From contig JAUHWG010000019.1 of the NCBI GenBank assembly GCA_030424595.1, positions 124,001-188,000 of the forward strand: 64,000 bases of DNA, in the 5' to 3' direction. Both the position numbers and the translations under genes were made by a program. Shown here in pieces: positions 55,398 through 63,757 of this stretch. Below the pieces are notes generated by a model that saw only the letters and a program-made list of their open reading frames with translations, did not search any database and was not told the DNA's origin. Within the stretch, counting starts at the first letter, position 1; every line of letters begins with the position of its first letter. Source of the stretch: Polyangia bacterium (lineage in GTDB: Bacteria; Myxococcota_A; Polyangia; Nannocystales; Nannocystaceae).

Positions 55398-56288
55398 ATG
55401 CCCGCGCTCGTCGCTGTCCCCGATCCGGCCTCCGCGAGCGGCCGAGGTCACCTCCGTGTCGATCGTCGCGGGCCCAAGGCTGGCGTGACCGCGAGCGCGC
55501 CACCGCTGGTGATCATCGGCGGGATGACCCAGACCCTGAGCTCCTGGGGCGGGCAGATCCGGGCCTTCGCCGCCGACCGGGAGGTGATCGTCTACGAGGC
55601 CCGCGGCCAGGGCCAGACCGAGCTCAGCCTGGACGACGTCTCTCCGCCGGTCCACGTCGAGGATTTTATCAACCTCCTCGCTTCCCTCGAGATCGAGGGC
55701 CCGGTCGACCTCTGCGGCTTCTCCTTCGGCGGTCGTTTGGCCCTGGCGATCGCCGCGGCCCACCCGGAGCGGATCCGCCGGCTGGTGATCTCGGGGGTGA
55801 GCGCCGGTCGGGGCGTGGTCGGTCGCCTGATCATCCGCTCCTGGCGCGAGGCCCTGCGCACCGGCGATCTCGAGGCGCTCGCCTGGGTCAGCCTCACGGA
55901 CATCCTCGGGCCGACCTACCTCGAGCGCTCGCGTGACCTCATCGAGCCGATCATCAAGGCGACGGTGAAGCGCAACTCCTACGCGGGGATCCGCGCGCTC
56001 TTCGACGCGGCGGTCGACGACGGCGAGGACTCCCCCTACGCGCCGCTGACCCTGGCGCCGCGGATCCCAGCGCCGACCCTCCTCATCGCCGGCGAGCTCG
56101 ACCGGGTCGCCCCGGCGGCGGACCTGGGAGAGCTCGCGGCGGCCTTTCCGACGGACGCGGAGGTGGCGGTGATCGCCGGAGTCGGGCATACCGTCGCGAT
56201 CGAGGCGCCCGAGGCCTGGCGCGCGCATGTGCTGGGCTTTCTGAAAGATGGGCTCGATGGGGGCTCTGGTGTCGCGAACGGCCGCTAG
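55398..56288 (+). CDS. Alpha/beta-hydrolase fold protein
   Basis: A 296-residue protein. LVIIGGMTQTLSSWGGQ (oxyanion region), YEARGQGQTELS, nucleophile elbow GFSFGG, acid in AGELDRVAP and His in AGVGHTVAIEAP complete the fold. The HG of the usual oxyanion motif is replaced by GG. It precedes aroC by 24 bp on the same strand and is probably cotranscribed. The substrate is unknown. Confidence 0.85.
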   Translation: MPALVAVPDPASASGRGHLRVDRRGPKAGVTASAPPLVIIGGMTQTLSSWGGQIRAFAADREVIVYEARGQGQTELSLDDVSPPVHVEDFINLLASLEIEGPVDLCGFSFGGRLALAIAAAHPERIRRLVISGVSAGRGVVGRLIIRSWREALRTGDLEALAWVSLTDILGPTYLERSRDLIEPIIKATVKRNSYAGIRALFDAAVDDGEDSPYAPLTLAPRIPAPTLLIAGELDRVAPAADLGELAAAFPTDAEVAVIAGVGHTVAIEAPEAWRAHVLGFLKDGLDGGSGVANGR

Positions 56289-56312
56289 CGACGTTGGACG
56301 GAGGAGCAAGGC

Positions 56313-57419
56313 GTGAGCAACAGCTTCGGGCATACCTTCAGGATCACGACCTTCGGCGAGTCCCACGGCGGTGGCCTCGGCGTGATCGTCGACGGATGTC
56401 CCGCGGGACATCCCTTCCCGCACGCGCGGATCGCCGCCCAGCTCGGGCGACGGCGGCCAGGACAGGGGAGGCTGACCTCGCCGCGGCAGGAGGCGGACGG
56501 GGCGACCGTGCTGAGCGGTGTCCACTCGGCGACCGGGGTGACGCTCGGGACGCCGATCGCGATGGTCTTCGCCAACAAGGACGCCCGCCCGCACGCCTAC
56601 GACAACCTCGCTGAGCTCTACCGACCCTCCCACGCCGACTACACCTACGAGGCCCGCTACGGCCTGCGCGAGGTCGCCGGCGGGGGTCGTGCATCAGCGC
56701 GCGAGACCGTCGCCCGGGTGGCCGCAGGGGCCCTCGCCGAGGATCTTCTGCAGGTCCTCCACGGCGTCGAGATCGTCGCCTGGGTCGACGAGGTCGCGGG
56801 GATCTCCGCCGGCCACGTCGACGCGGAGACGGTCGATCGCGCGGCTGTGGACAGGACCCTGGTGCGCTGTCCGGACGAGGCCGCGGCCGAGCGGATGATC
56901 GCGGCGATCGACGGGGCTCGGAGCGACGGCGACACGGTCGGCGGGGTGATCCGCTGCGTCGCCCGCGGGGTGCCGGCGGGCTGGGGGACGCCGGTCTTCG
57001 GCAAGCTCACCGCCGAGCTCGCCGGGGCCTTGATGAGCCTGCCGGCGACCCGCGCCTTTGAGGTCGGCGACGGCCTCGCGGCGACCCGGCTCCGCGGCTC
57101 TGAGCACAACGACCCCTTCTACCGCGATCCTGCGAGCGGCGCGGTGAGGACCCGGACAAACCACAGCGGGGGCGTCCAGGGGGGCATCTCCAACGGCGAG
57201 ACGATCCGCCTCGCCGTCGCGTTTAAGCCGACGGCGACGATCTTTCGCGAGCAAGAGACGGTCACCCGCGGCGGCGAGAGCACGGTCTTTCAGGCCAAGG
57301 GGCGCCACGATCCCTGCGTCCTGCCGCGGGCGGTGCCGATGGTCGAGTCGATGGTCGCCCTGGTCCTCTGCGATCACATGCTGAGGGCCCGGAGCGCCCG
57401 CGTGGGGACCGGCGGATGA
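56313..57419 (+). CDS. aroC: Chorismate synthase
   Basis: A 368-residue enzyme that makes chorismate from 5-enolpyruvylshikimate-3-phosphate with reduced FMN, the last step of the shikimate pathway. [56 protein letters not shown] and [11 protein letters not shown] are the family signatures. The start is GTG, with GGAGGAGCAAGG before it. The end overlaps the next gene by 4 bp (ATGA). No other shikimate gene is adjacent. Confidence 0.97.
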   Translation: MSNSFGHTFRITTFGESHGGGLGVIVDGCPAGHPFPHARIAAQLGRRRPGQGRLTSPRQEADGATVLSGVHSATGVTLGTPIAMVFANKDARPHAYDNLAELYRPSHADYTYEARYGLREVAGGGRASARETVARVAAGALAEDLLQVLHGVEIVAWVDEVAGISAGHVDAETVDRAAVDRTLVRCPDEAAAERMIAAIDGARSDGDTVGGVIRCVARGVPAGWGTPVFGKLTAELAGALMSLPATRAFEVGDGLAATRLRGSEHNDPFYRDPASGAVRTRTNHSGGVQGGISNGETIRLAVAFKPTATIFREQETVTRGGESTVFQAKGRHDPCVLPRAVPMVESMVALVLCDHMLRARSARVGTGG

Positions 57420-58168
57420 CGCTGCGCTTGATCGAGGGCGGGAAGTCGCGGCCGACCGAGGTCGAGGCGCGCGAGATCCCCCGCGGCGGGGCGGGCAAGG
57501 GTGGCAAGGGTGGCAAGGCCGGTCAGGGCGAGGGTGGCAAGGCCGGTCAAGGCAAGGGTGGCAAAGGCAAGGGGCGAGGCAAGCGGGGCAAGGGTCCGCG
57601 GGCCGTGAACCCGAACCAGCGGGCGCAGCTCGGGCCCCGTCCGCTCGCCCCCGGAGCGCCGAGCTCACCCGGGACCTTGCCGCTCGAGCTGGCGGTGCTC
57701 CTCCGCCAGGGCGAGGCGCTGATCTGGTGGAACGAGAAGGAGCGGGTGTCGCTGCGGCCGGTGCTGGCGGTGATCGGGATCTGCAGCGTGATCCTGGCGC
57801 TCGTCACCGGCTTCGCCCCGGACTTTTGGCTGCAGCCTTGGGAGAGCCTCTGGCCGCCGCTCGCGGCCCTCTTCTCGCCGGTGCTGGTGATCGTCGTCCG
57901 GGAGCTGGTGGCGATCCGGGTGACGATGGTGACCGACGGGGGGGTGATCGACGTCCCTCGCTTTGGCGAGCCGCGACGGGTCTCGATCGCCGCGATCACA
58001 GCGGTCCGTCGCGATCTCTGGACCGGCGGTGTCCGCCTCACCGAGGGGAGCGTCCAGCTGCGTGTGCCGCCGACGCTCGCCGACGACGCCCGTCGGGCGA
58101 TCGCGAGCTCCGGGCGCGCCGTGTTGCGCTCGCGCCCGGTCGACGATCCGATCTCCTGGCTCCCCTGA
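57416..58168 (+). CDS. Membrane protein with Gly/Lys-rich N-terminus and PH-like domain
   Basis: A 250-residue protein coupled to aroC by a 4-bp overlap. Residues ~25-65 are a low-complexity Gly/Lys segment ([13 protein letters not shown]) with repeats of GKGGK, probably disordered and nucleic-acid or membrane binding. Two membrane helices follow (about residues 115-165), then a ~70-residue beta domain ([42 protein letters not shown]) like the bacterial PH domain of DUF304-type proteins. Function unknown. Confidence 0.75.
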   Translation: MTLRLIEGGKSRPTEVEAREIPRGGAGKGGKGGKAGQGEGGKAGQGKGGKGKGRGKRGKGPRAVNPNQRAQLGPRPLAPGAPSSPGTLPLELAVLLRQGEALIWWNEKERVSLRPVLAVIGICSVILALVTGFAPDFWLQPWESLWPPLAALFSPVLVIVVRELVAIRVTMVTDGGVIDVPRFGEPRRVSIAAITAVRRDLWTGGVRLTEGSVQLRVPPTLADDARRAIASSGRAVLRSRPVDDPISWLP

Positions 58169-58188
58169 GGCGGAGGAGCGAGGACCGG

Positions 58189-58227
58189 AGCTGCGGAGGG
58201 GAGCTGCGGAGGGGAGCTGCGGAGGGG
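58189..58227. repeat. 13-bp tandem repeat, three units
   Basis: Three exact copies of AGCTGCGGAGGGG just after the membrane-protein gene. Confidence 0.9.
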
Positions 58228-58240
58228 AGGTGGGGGCTCG

Positions 58241-58327
58241 CCCCTCTCGGCCCCGCCGAAACTTGCGGTACGGCCCGGTACAGCGGCGTTGCGTCGAGGC
58301 CTAGAGGGCCAACGATCGCGGCGCGAG
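58241..58327. repeat. Dispersed palindromic repeat, partial copy
   Basis: CCCCTCTCGGCCCCGCCGAAACTTGCGGTACGGCCC.. GTCGAGGCCTAGAGGGCCAACGATCGCGGCGCGAG matches the central part of the copy at 60452-60611. Confidence 0.8.
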
Positions 58328-58347
58328 CACACAGGACGTTCACCATG

Positions 58348-58389
58348 GTCTGCTAGAGGCCGTCTGCTAGAGGTCGTCTGCTAGAGGTC
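58348..58389. repeat. 14-bp tandem repeat that spans a stop codon
   Basis: GTCTGCTAGAGG(C/T)C three times. The last unit contains the stop and final codons of the leftward lipoprotein gene (58381-58383 is its stop), so the end of that gene has been copied downstream twice. Confidence 0.9.
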
Positions 58390-58833
58390 GTCTTCGCCGG
58401 CTCCGCCCCCGTCGACCCCGGCATCGCCGTCGCCTTCGTCGCCACCCTCGCCTTCGTCGCCACCCTCGCCTTCGTCGCCACCCTCGCCTTCGTCGCCACC
58501 GTCGCCACCGTCGCCACCCTCACTGCCGTCGTCTTCGGTCCGAGGGCGCCAGTTGCTGCGCGCTGCGGAGGACATCCCGGGGACGTTGATCCCAGCGTCC
58601 GCGGCGGCGACCTGGGGGGCGGTCGCGGTTGGCGTGGCGGTCAGCTCAGCGGGCTGGGTCGCGGCCTCTCCGGCGGGCTTGGCGGCCCGGCTGGCCTCGC
58701 GGTCGGTCATCGGCGCGGTCGATCCCGGGTATGTCCCCCGCGGCAGGTTCTCAGGCGCCTGTGTGCTCGGGCTCCGGCAGGACGTCACCGTCGCCCCGAG
58801 GACGCCGACAAGAATAAGTATAAGAATATGCAT
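58381..58833 (-). CDS. Small lipoprotein with Gly/Asp/Glu repeat tail
   Basis: About 150 residues from ATG 58833. The signal peptide MHILILILVGVLGATVTSC ends in a lipobox; its codons (CAT ATT CTT ATA CTT ATT CTT) are strikingly AT-rich for this genome. The mature part has an Ala/Thr-rich segment and a tail of GDEGEG repeats coded by 18-bp units at 58435-58506, then GDGDAGVDGGGAGEDDL. No fold is apparent; it may be a largely disordered surface lipoprotein. An ATG at 58902 is a less likely start. Confidence 0.6.
   Translation of the reverse strand: MHILILILVGVLGATVTSCRSPSTQAPENLPRGTYPGSTAPMTDREASRAAKPAGEAATQPAELTATPTATAPQVAAADAGINVPGMSSAARSNWRPRTEDDGSEGGDGGDGGDEGEGGDEGEGGDEGEGGDEGDGDAGVDGGGAGEDDL
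58435..58506. repeat. 18-bp coding repeat (GDEGEG), four units
   Basis: Units TTCGTCGCCACCCTCGCC in the lipoprotein gene; the period keeps the frame. Confidence 0.92.
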
Positions 58834-59218
58834 ATGCGCCGCCCGCGTCGGCGTAGCGGAGCTGCGGGGCGAGCTGTCGTGGTGTCGGTCGGGAGGTGCC
58901 ATCGTTCTCGCGCTCGGGAGAGGAGCTCGAATGAGGGTGACCGAGGTGGTCGCCCAGGTCGAGAGAAACCGCCCGCAGGGCGCCGATTTCGGCCTCGCCC
59001 CGGAGACTCGACGTGAGACCGGCCCGCCAGCGTGGAATTGGGCGCCGTCCAGCGGGGAGCGCCGACGGGCTTGACTGCGGCCGCGAAATTGCCGGCGGGC
59101 TGTAGAGAGGGACAGGTCAACGCTGGGGGTGCTGTGAGCGCGGGCCTTCCCGCGGGGGGAGCCTCGGCAAGTGCGGGCATGTCGCGAAGTCGGAGGTCTT
59201 GCTAGTTTGATCTCGCGT
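58834..59218. other. Divergent intergenic region
   Basis: 385 bp between the small lipoprotein gene and the DsrE-like gene. Frames are open through much of it on both strands because of high GC, but none has a ribosome site or recognisable protein. No repeat seen. Confidence 0.4.
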
Positions 59219-59599
59219 ATGGAGAGTGCGCTTGAGAGAGGACTGGCGATGGTCGTCGTCTCGGGTCCAACGGAGGTCGAGCGTGTGGTCTTCGGCTTCG
59301 CCTCAGCCCTCGCGGCGACGGCGACAGGGATCGACGTGCGGGTCTTCTTGACCGACGAGGGGGCTTTTTGGGCGATGCTCGGCACCGGGAGCGGCGAGCA
59401 TGTGCCCGACTTTCCGACGATCGACGAGCTCCTCGGGGAGCTCTGCGCGCTGGGGGTCGGCATCGAGGCCTGCTCGGAGAGCCTCGCGCTCCAGCGGAGC
59501 TCCGCTCTCGTCCCCCTCCGTCTTCGCCCGGGGATCCGAGAGCTCGGTCGAGAGCTCCTGATCCGCGAGATCGGGCTCCTGCGCTCGGTCGTCTGCTAG
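59219..59599 (+). CDS. DsrE-like protein
   Basis: About 126 residues from ATG 59219. The alternating strands and helices (LAMVVVSGPTEVERVVFGFASALAATATGIDVRVFLTDEGAFWAM, FPTIDELLGELCALGVGIEACSESL) match the DsrE/DsrF fold of small cytoplasmic sulfur-related proteins. IEACSESL puts a Cys where DsrE-like proteins often carry one. The role in this organism is unknown; no dsr or tus genes are nearby. Confidence 0.65.
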   Translation: MESALERGLAMVVVSGPTEVERVVFGFASALAATATGIDVRVFLTDEGAFWAMLGTGSGEHVPDFPTIDELLGELCALGVGIEACSESLALQRSSALVPLRLRPGIRELGRELLIREIGLLRSVVC

Positions 59600-59717
59600 C
59601 CGTCCGAGGCGGAGCGTACCCGGCTCTGCCCGGGCAGGAGAGGGTCGCGACGGCGCTTCGCAGGCGCTGAGGGGATGGCCTGCGCGGTCCCGTGGTAGCG
59701 TGCTCGCGGAGGACCTC

Positions 59718-60209
59718 ATGGACTCACGAGTCACGATCATCATGTCCTTTCTCCTCGGGGCGTGCGCCTCTGCGGCGGCGACCTCGGTCGCCTCGGAGCG
59801 GCCAGAGGCCCCAGAGGCGGCTCCAGAGGCCAGCATGGCAGGCGGGGACGCTCGTCTCGTCGTCGCCGCCGGCGAGGCTGAGCATCGACAGGCGCCGAGC
59901 GGCAAGGCGGACGTTTTCTTCTTGGCCCGGGGGAGCAACGCCTTCGTCGCCCGCCTCGAGCTCGCCGAGAACGGCGCTGTCCCGGAGCACAGGGACGCGA
60001 CCGAGGAGTATCTCTATATCCTCGAGGGGGGCGGCGAGCTGATGATCGAGGACAGGCCCTACGCGATAGGTCCGGGCTCTGCGATCTACATGCCGGCGAA
60101 CGCCAAGGTCTCCTACCAAAACGGCGATGCTCGGCTCGTCGCGCTCCAGGTCTTCGCGGGGCCTGAGCCGGCGGCGAAGTACGACGCCTGGGCGGTTGTC
60201 AGCGACTAG
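59718..60209 (+). CDS. Cupin-domain lipoprotein
   Basis: About 163 residues from ATG 59718, which has GGAGG at a good distance. Lipobox FLLGAC (about residue 16), then a Glu/Ala/Pro linker. The rest is a single cupin: VPEHRDATEEYLYILEGGGELMIEDRPYAIGPGSAIYMPANAKVSYQNG. Only one His (PEH) and the Glu pair of motif 1 are obvious, and motif 2 lacks its His (NAKVSYQN), so metal binding may be weak or different. Probably a periplasmic binding protein or an enzyme of unknown substrate. Confidence 0.8.
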   Translation: MDSRVTIIMSFLLGACASAAATSVASERPEAPEAAPEASMAGGDARLVVAAGEAEHRQAPSGKADVFFLARGSNAFVARLELAENGAVPEHRDATEEYLYILEGGGELMIEDRPYAIGPGSAIYMPANAKVSYQNGDARLVALQVFAGPEPAAKYDAWAVVSD

Positions 60210-60430
60210 CGATCGGCGGCCGATCTCCGGCTCGGTCGCCGGCGTCGGGCCTTGAGAAGGGCGGGAAGGCGGGCGTGTCTCGGTGGAGCCGCACGACACT
60301 GGAATTACCGACCACTGGGGAACTCCATGAAATCCGAGTGACGTGGTCAGTGTAGGCGTCAATGCGAACGGTAATTGTCGCGAATTCCACTACCAATCGA
60401 CGCATAGCGTCCTGATGTACACTTTCGCGC

Positions 60431-61708
60431 ATGGTCCATGGCCGGTCCCTCGCAGCCCGTGGCAAGAGTCCCGCGCGCTCTCGCTTGCCCTCGTCGTCCC
60501 TCTCGGCCCCGCCGAGGCGTGCGGTACGGCCCAGCACAGCGGCGCTTCGTCGAGGCCGAGAGGGCCGACGAGCGCGGCGCGAGAGCGCACGGGACTCCCG
60601 CCACGGGCTGCTAGCGCGACTCCTCCTCGCCGCCCTCTCGCTCGCCTGCTCCCCGCCGAACGGTTCGTCGGAGAGCACGCTCGGGATCGCGGGGAGTTCG
60701 ACCGGCTCGACGACGACGGGCACGGCGACGACGACGGGCACGTCGACCGGCGAGGCCGAGGCGACCGACGTGACGACCGAGGCGACGACCGAGGCGACGC
60801 TCTCAAGCTCCTCCGCGGAGGGTCCGCGGCTCGACCTCGGCGTCGGCGATGACATGGGCGGCGGCGGCGACGGCTGCAGCAAGATCGACTTTGTCTTCGC
60901 GATCGACGCCTCGGCCTGGATGGACGAGAACTACGCCAGCCTCGAGGCCGCGCTCCCCCACTTTATCGACGCGATCGACGAGGTCTTCCCCAACGTCGAC
61001 GTCCACATCATCGTCGCCAACACCAGCGGCATGTGGGGGACATGGGAGTGCCCGATCAACCTCTGCTCGCTCGAGGCGGGGTGCGAGCCTATCGGCGAGC
61101 AAGACTACCCCTGCGATGTCGTCCACGAGATCGAGGAGATGCCCGAGTGCGATCGGACCTACGGCGCTGGGGTCACCTTCCCGACCGGTCGCGACGCGAC
61201 CAACAGCCGCTGCGAGCTGGCCGGCGGGCGTCGCTACCTCACCCGCGAGGAGCCGGACCTCAAGGGCTCCTTTGTCTGCATCGCCAGCCAGGGCTACGCC
61301 GCGCGGTACGAGGCGACCGGTTGGGCGAGCGGGCGGGCCCTGAGCTACGAGCTCAACCGTCCGGGCGGCTGCAACGAGGGCTTTCTTCGGGATGACGCCC
61401 ACCTCGTCGTCACCGCGATCTCCTTCGCGGGCAGCTTTGACGGCGGCTACAACCCCAAGGTGTGGGCTGACGCGGTGCTCGACGCGAAGGGCGGTGAGCA
61501 GGACGCGGTCTCCCTGATCGCGCTCCTCAACGACACCCGAGTGCCGGGGAAGCAATGCTACGAGACGACCTCAAAGCACCAGCTCTTCGCCTACTCCGAG
61601 TACTTTGAGCATCGGCTCGTCAGCAACCTCTGCGACGAGGCGTTTGAGCAGGACTTCGACGCGGGGCTGGAGATGGTCGCGGCGCAGTGTGACGCCGCGC
61701 GCTGAGCC
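60431..61708 (+). CDS. VWA-like lipoprotein with repeat-derived N-terminus
   Basis: Open from ATG 60431 (424 residues). The lipobox segment LLARLLLAALSLAC lies at residues ~58-71, after an extension coded by the palindromic repeat; between ATG 60431 and the lipobox the only other in-frame candidates are a TTG and a CTG. TACACT at 60418-60423 lies 7 bp before the ATG, as in other near-leaderless starts here. After a Thr/Gly linker the domain resembles von Willebrand A (DFVFAIDASAWMDENYASL), but the usual DxSxS is DASAW. Many Cys (WECPINLCSLEAGCEP, NRPGGCNEG) suggest disulfides. The function is unknown. End includes the stop codon. Confidence 0.7.
60452..60611. repeat. Dispersed palindromic repeat, full copy over a gene start
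   Basis: About 160 bp that reads GCAGCCCGTGGC at the left and GCCACGGGCTGC at the right. Inner blocks also pair (AGTCCCGCGCGCTCTCGC with GCGAGAGCGCACGGGACT; CCCTCTCGGCC with GGCCGAGAGGG). This is the best copy of the family and lies between the ATG at 60431 and the signal-peptide codons of the VWA-like lipoprotein. Confidence 0.85.
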
Positions 61709-61816
61709 GATCGTCGCAGCGACGAGGCGGTCGGCTCAGCGCGCGGCAGGCGAGCGGTCTGGTGCCGGTCTGGTGCCGGTCTGGGCGGTCCCCGCAGGTC
61801 CACGACCGCTGCGCAC

Positions 61817-63499
61817 CTACGGGGAGATCCGCCGGGCGTAGGCGTGACGACTGGCGCCGATCGTCGCTTGGCCGGCGACGTAGATGTAATCATAGGTGTC
61901 GAGGCGGAGGTCGCGTAGACGGTCGGGCCCGCCCGCGAGGTCGAGCTTCTCTTGCCAGACCAAGGGACCCTCGCCGACCGGCTTGGCGATGGTCACGTGG
62001 AAGCGCTCGTCCTTGGTCGAGCCGACGAGCACGTCGTTGTTGGCGGTCAGCCAGACGCTCTCGGCGAAGGCGTCGTCGGCCTGGCCGAGGGAGCGGCTCC
62101 AGAGCTGGGTCTCGAGCTCCTCGTCGATCCGCCAGACCGTCGCGCGCGGGGCCGCGTGGGGGGTTGCGGTCGCTCGACCGGCGATGAAGAGGTCGCCCTT
62201 GGCCGAGCGAGTGAGCGCGTGGACCTCGCTGGTGTAGTGCTCTGGCTTGTCGTCGATCCAGGGCGCTCCGTCGATGACGCCGTTGGCGTCGATCCTGAGG
62301 AGGAGCGCTTGCTTGCGGGGGGGCAGCTCGAAGAGGTCGCGCGAGGTGTGCCCGGCGACCAGGACGTCGCCGCTCGGCAGGACGAGCGCTGCGTAGGCCT
62401 GCTCGTCCCGATCGTAGGTGGCCCCGGGTCGGGTCCAGCTCTCGCTCCAGCGGCTGGCGCCGTTGCCCGTGTAGGCCCAGATCCGCAGGTCGTGGTGCGG
62501 CTTCATGGTCGAGGTCTGAAAGTCGCCGGCGATGATGACCTGTCCGAGGGGGTCGGTCGTCACCGAGAGGGCGCGCTCTCCCGTGACCCCGTCGTCGCCC
62601 CAGGTCTTGGCGATGTCACCGTCGAAGCTGAGCCGTCGCATCCACATCGCCTGGTCGGCGTAGCCGCCCCCCTTGTAGCTGTTGCCGATGACCACGAGGT
62701 CGCCCTGCGGTCGCACTGCGAGCGCGCAGGCGTAGCCGCGACCGTCGACCGGCGTCACCTCCCAGAGGATCTTGCCGGTGTTGCTGACGCGGGTGACGAG
62801 GGGCCTGGGCTCGCCGCCCTCGACGACATAGCCGGCGATCACGGCCCCTCCCGCGTGGGGGATGATGCCGAGGGCTTCGGACTCGAGGTGCTCCGACTCC
62901 CAGCTCCAGATCTCCTGGCCGGTCGCGGGGAGGTCGACGACGACCTCGAGCTCGGCGCGGGTCTCCTGACCCTCGGCGTCGCGGGCGATCGCCCGGTAGA
63001 GATGGGGCCCGTTGTCGGCGGCTGAGACGAGGGCCAGCTCGAGCGGAAGATCGCTCGGGGAGAGCTTCGCTAGGGTGCTCCCGCCGTCGTCGACACGGCG
63101 AAGCTCGATCTCCACGACCGCGTCGGAGACCTTCAGATCCAGGAGCAGCGGACCTGCGGCGTCGAGCTTGGCCGGCGTCGCCGTGAACTCGAAGATCTGC
63201 GGCGACGCAGCCTGGGGATCGACGTCCTCGCCGAGGTCGAGCGCTCCGCCGCCGCTGGAGCCTTCGCCGCCGCTGGAGCCTTCGCCGACCGAGTCGTCGC
63301 CGGTGCCGGTAGGCCCGCTGGAGACGCCGGGGCCGGCCGCTCCTCCGTCAGTGCCCACGGTCTCTCCCGTCGATCCGGTGAGCCCCTTCTGGTGGTCGAG
63401 GAGATCGTTGTAGGGGCCCTCGTCGTAGCAGGAGCCGATCGTCATGAGCACGATTGCGAGCGCTGTGGCGCTGGAGCGGCCGGCTGCAGGGGGGCGCAT
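61817..63499 (-). CDS. Lipoprotein with beta-propeller-like domain
   Basis: A 560-residue protein with lipobox MTIGSC-Y (about residue 24), a Gly/Ser/Thr linker with EGSSGG repeats, an Ig-like segment (ASPQIFEFTATPAKLDAAGPLLLDLKVSD) and about seven repeats of the delta-60/propeller kind (GRGYACALAVRPQGDLVVIGN, ALSVTTDPLGQVIIAGDFQT, ALVLPSGDVLVAGHTSRD, SEVHALTRSAKGDLFIAGRA). Likely a surface protein for binding. Function unknown. Confidence 0.82.
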   Translation of the reverse strand: MRPPAAGRSSATALAIVLMTIGSCYDEGPYNDLLDHQKGLTGSTGETVGTDGGAAGPGVSSGPTGTGDDSVGEGSSGGEGSSGGGALDLGEDVDPQAASPQIFEFTATPAKLDAAGPLLLDLKVSDAVVEIELRRVDDGGSTLAKLSPSDLPLELALVSAADNGPHLYRAIARDAEGQETRAELEVVVDLPATGQEIWSWESEHLESEALGIIPHAGGAVIAGYVVEGGEPRPLVTRVSNTGKILWEVTPVDGRGYACALAVRPQGDLVVIGNSYKGGGYADQAMWMRRLSFDGDIAKTWGDDGVTGERALSVTTDPLGQVIIAGDFQTSTMKPHHDLRIWAYTGNGASRWSESWTRPGATYDRDEQAYAALVLPSGDVLVAGHTSRDLFELPPRKQALLLRIDANGVIDGAPWIDDKPEHYTSEVHALTRSAKGDLFIAGRATATPHAAPRATVWRIDEELETQLWSRSLGQADDAFAESVWLTANNDVLVGSTKDERFHVTIAKPVGEGPLVWQEKLDLAGGPDRLRDLRLDTYDYIYVAGQATIGASRHAYARRISP

Positions 63500-63757
63500 T
63501 TACGCGCACGCTAGCAAGGGGGGCGGGGATCCGCAATCAGCCGCGGCTTGATCACCAGTAGAGTTTGCATCTGCACGGAGTTTGTCGAGAAGTGGGGGCA
63601 ATTGACCACTGAACGCAAAGAGGGGTTCTTCGCGGAATAGCGCCGCATGTGTTCTTTTGAACACGTTGCTATCACTTTCATCGGTGTCGAGCGCTCGCCT
63701 ACAGCCGATGGCCGAGCCGAGGTCGAGCCGCCGAGGTCGAGCCGACGATCGACGGGC
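63500..63757. other. Intergenic region with palindrome
   Basis: 258 bp between two leftward genes. It is clearly AT-richer than its surroundings (63560-63680). GTGTTC-TTTT-GAACAC at 63649-63664 is a perfect 6-bp inverted repeat with a 4-bp spacer, a candidate operator for the lipoprotein gene at 61817-63499. No gene seen. Confidence 0.5.
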
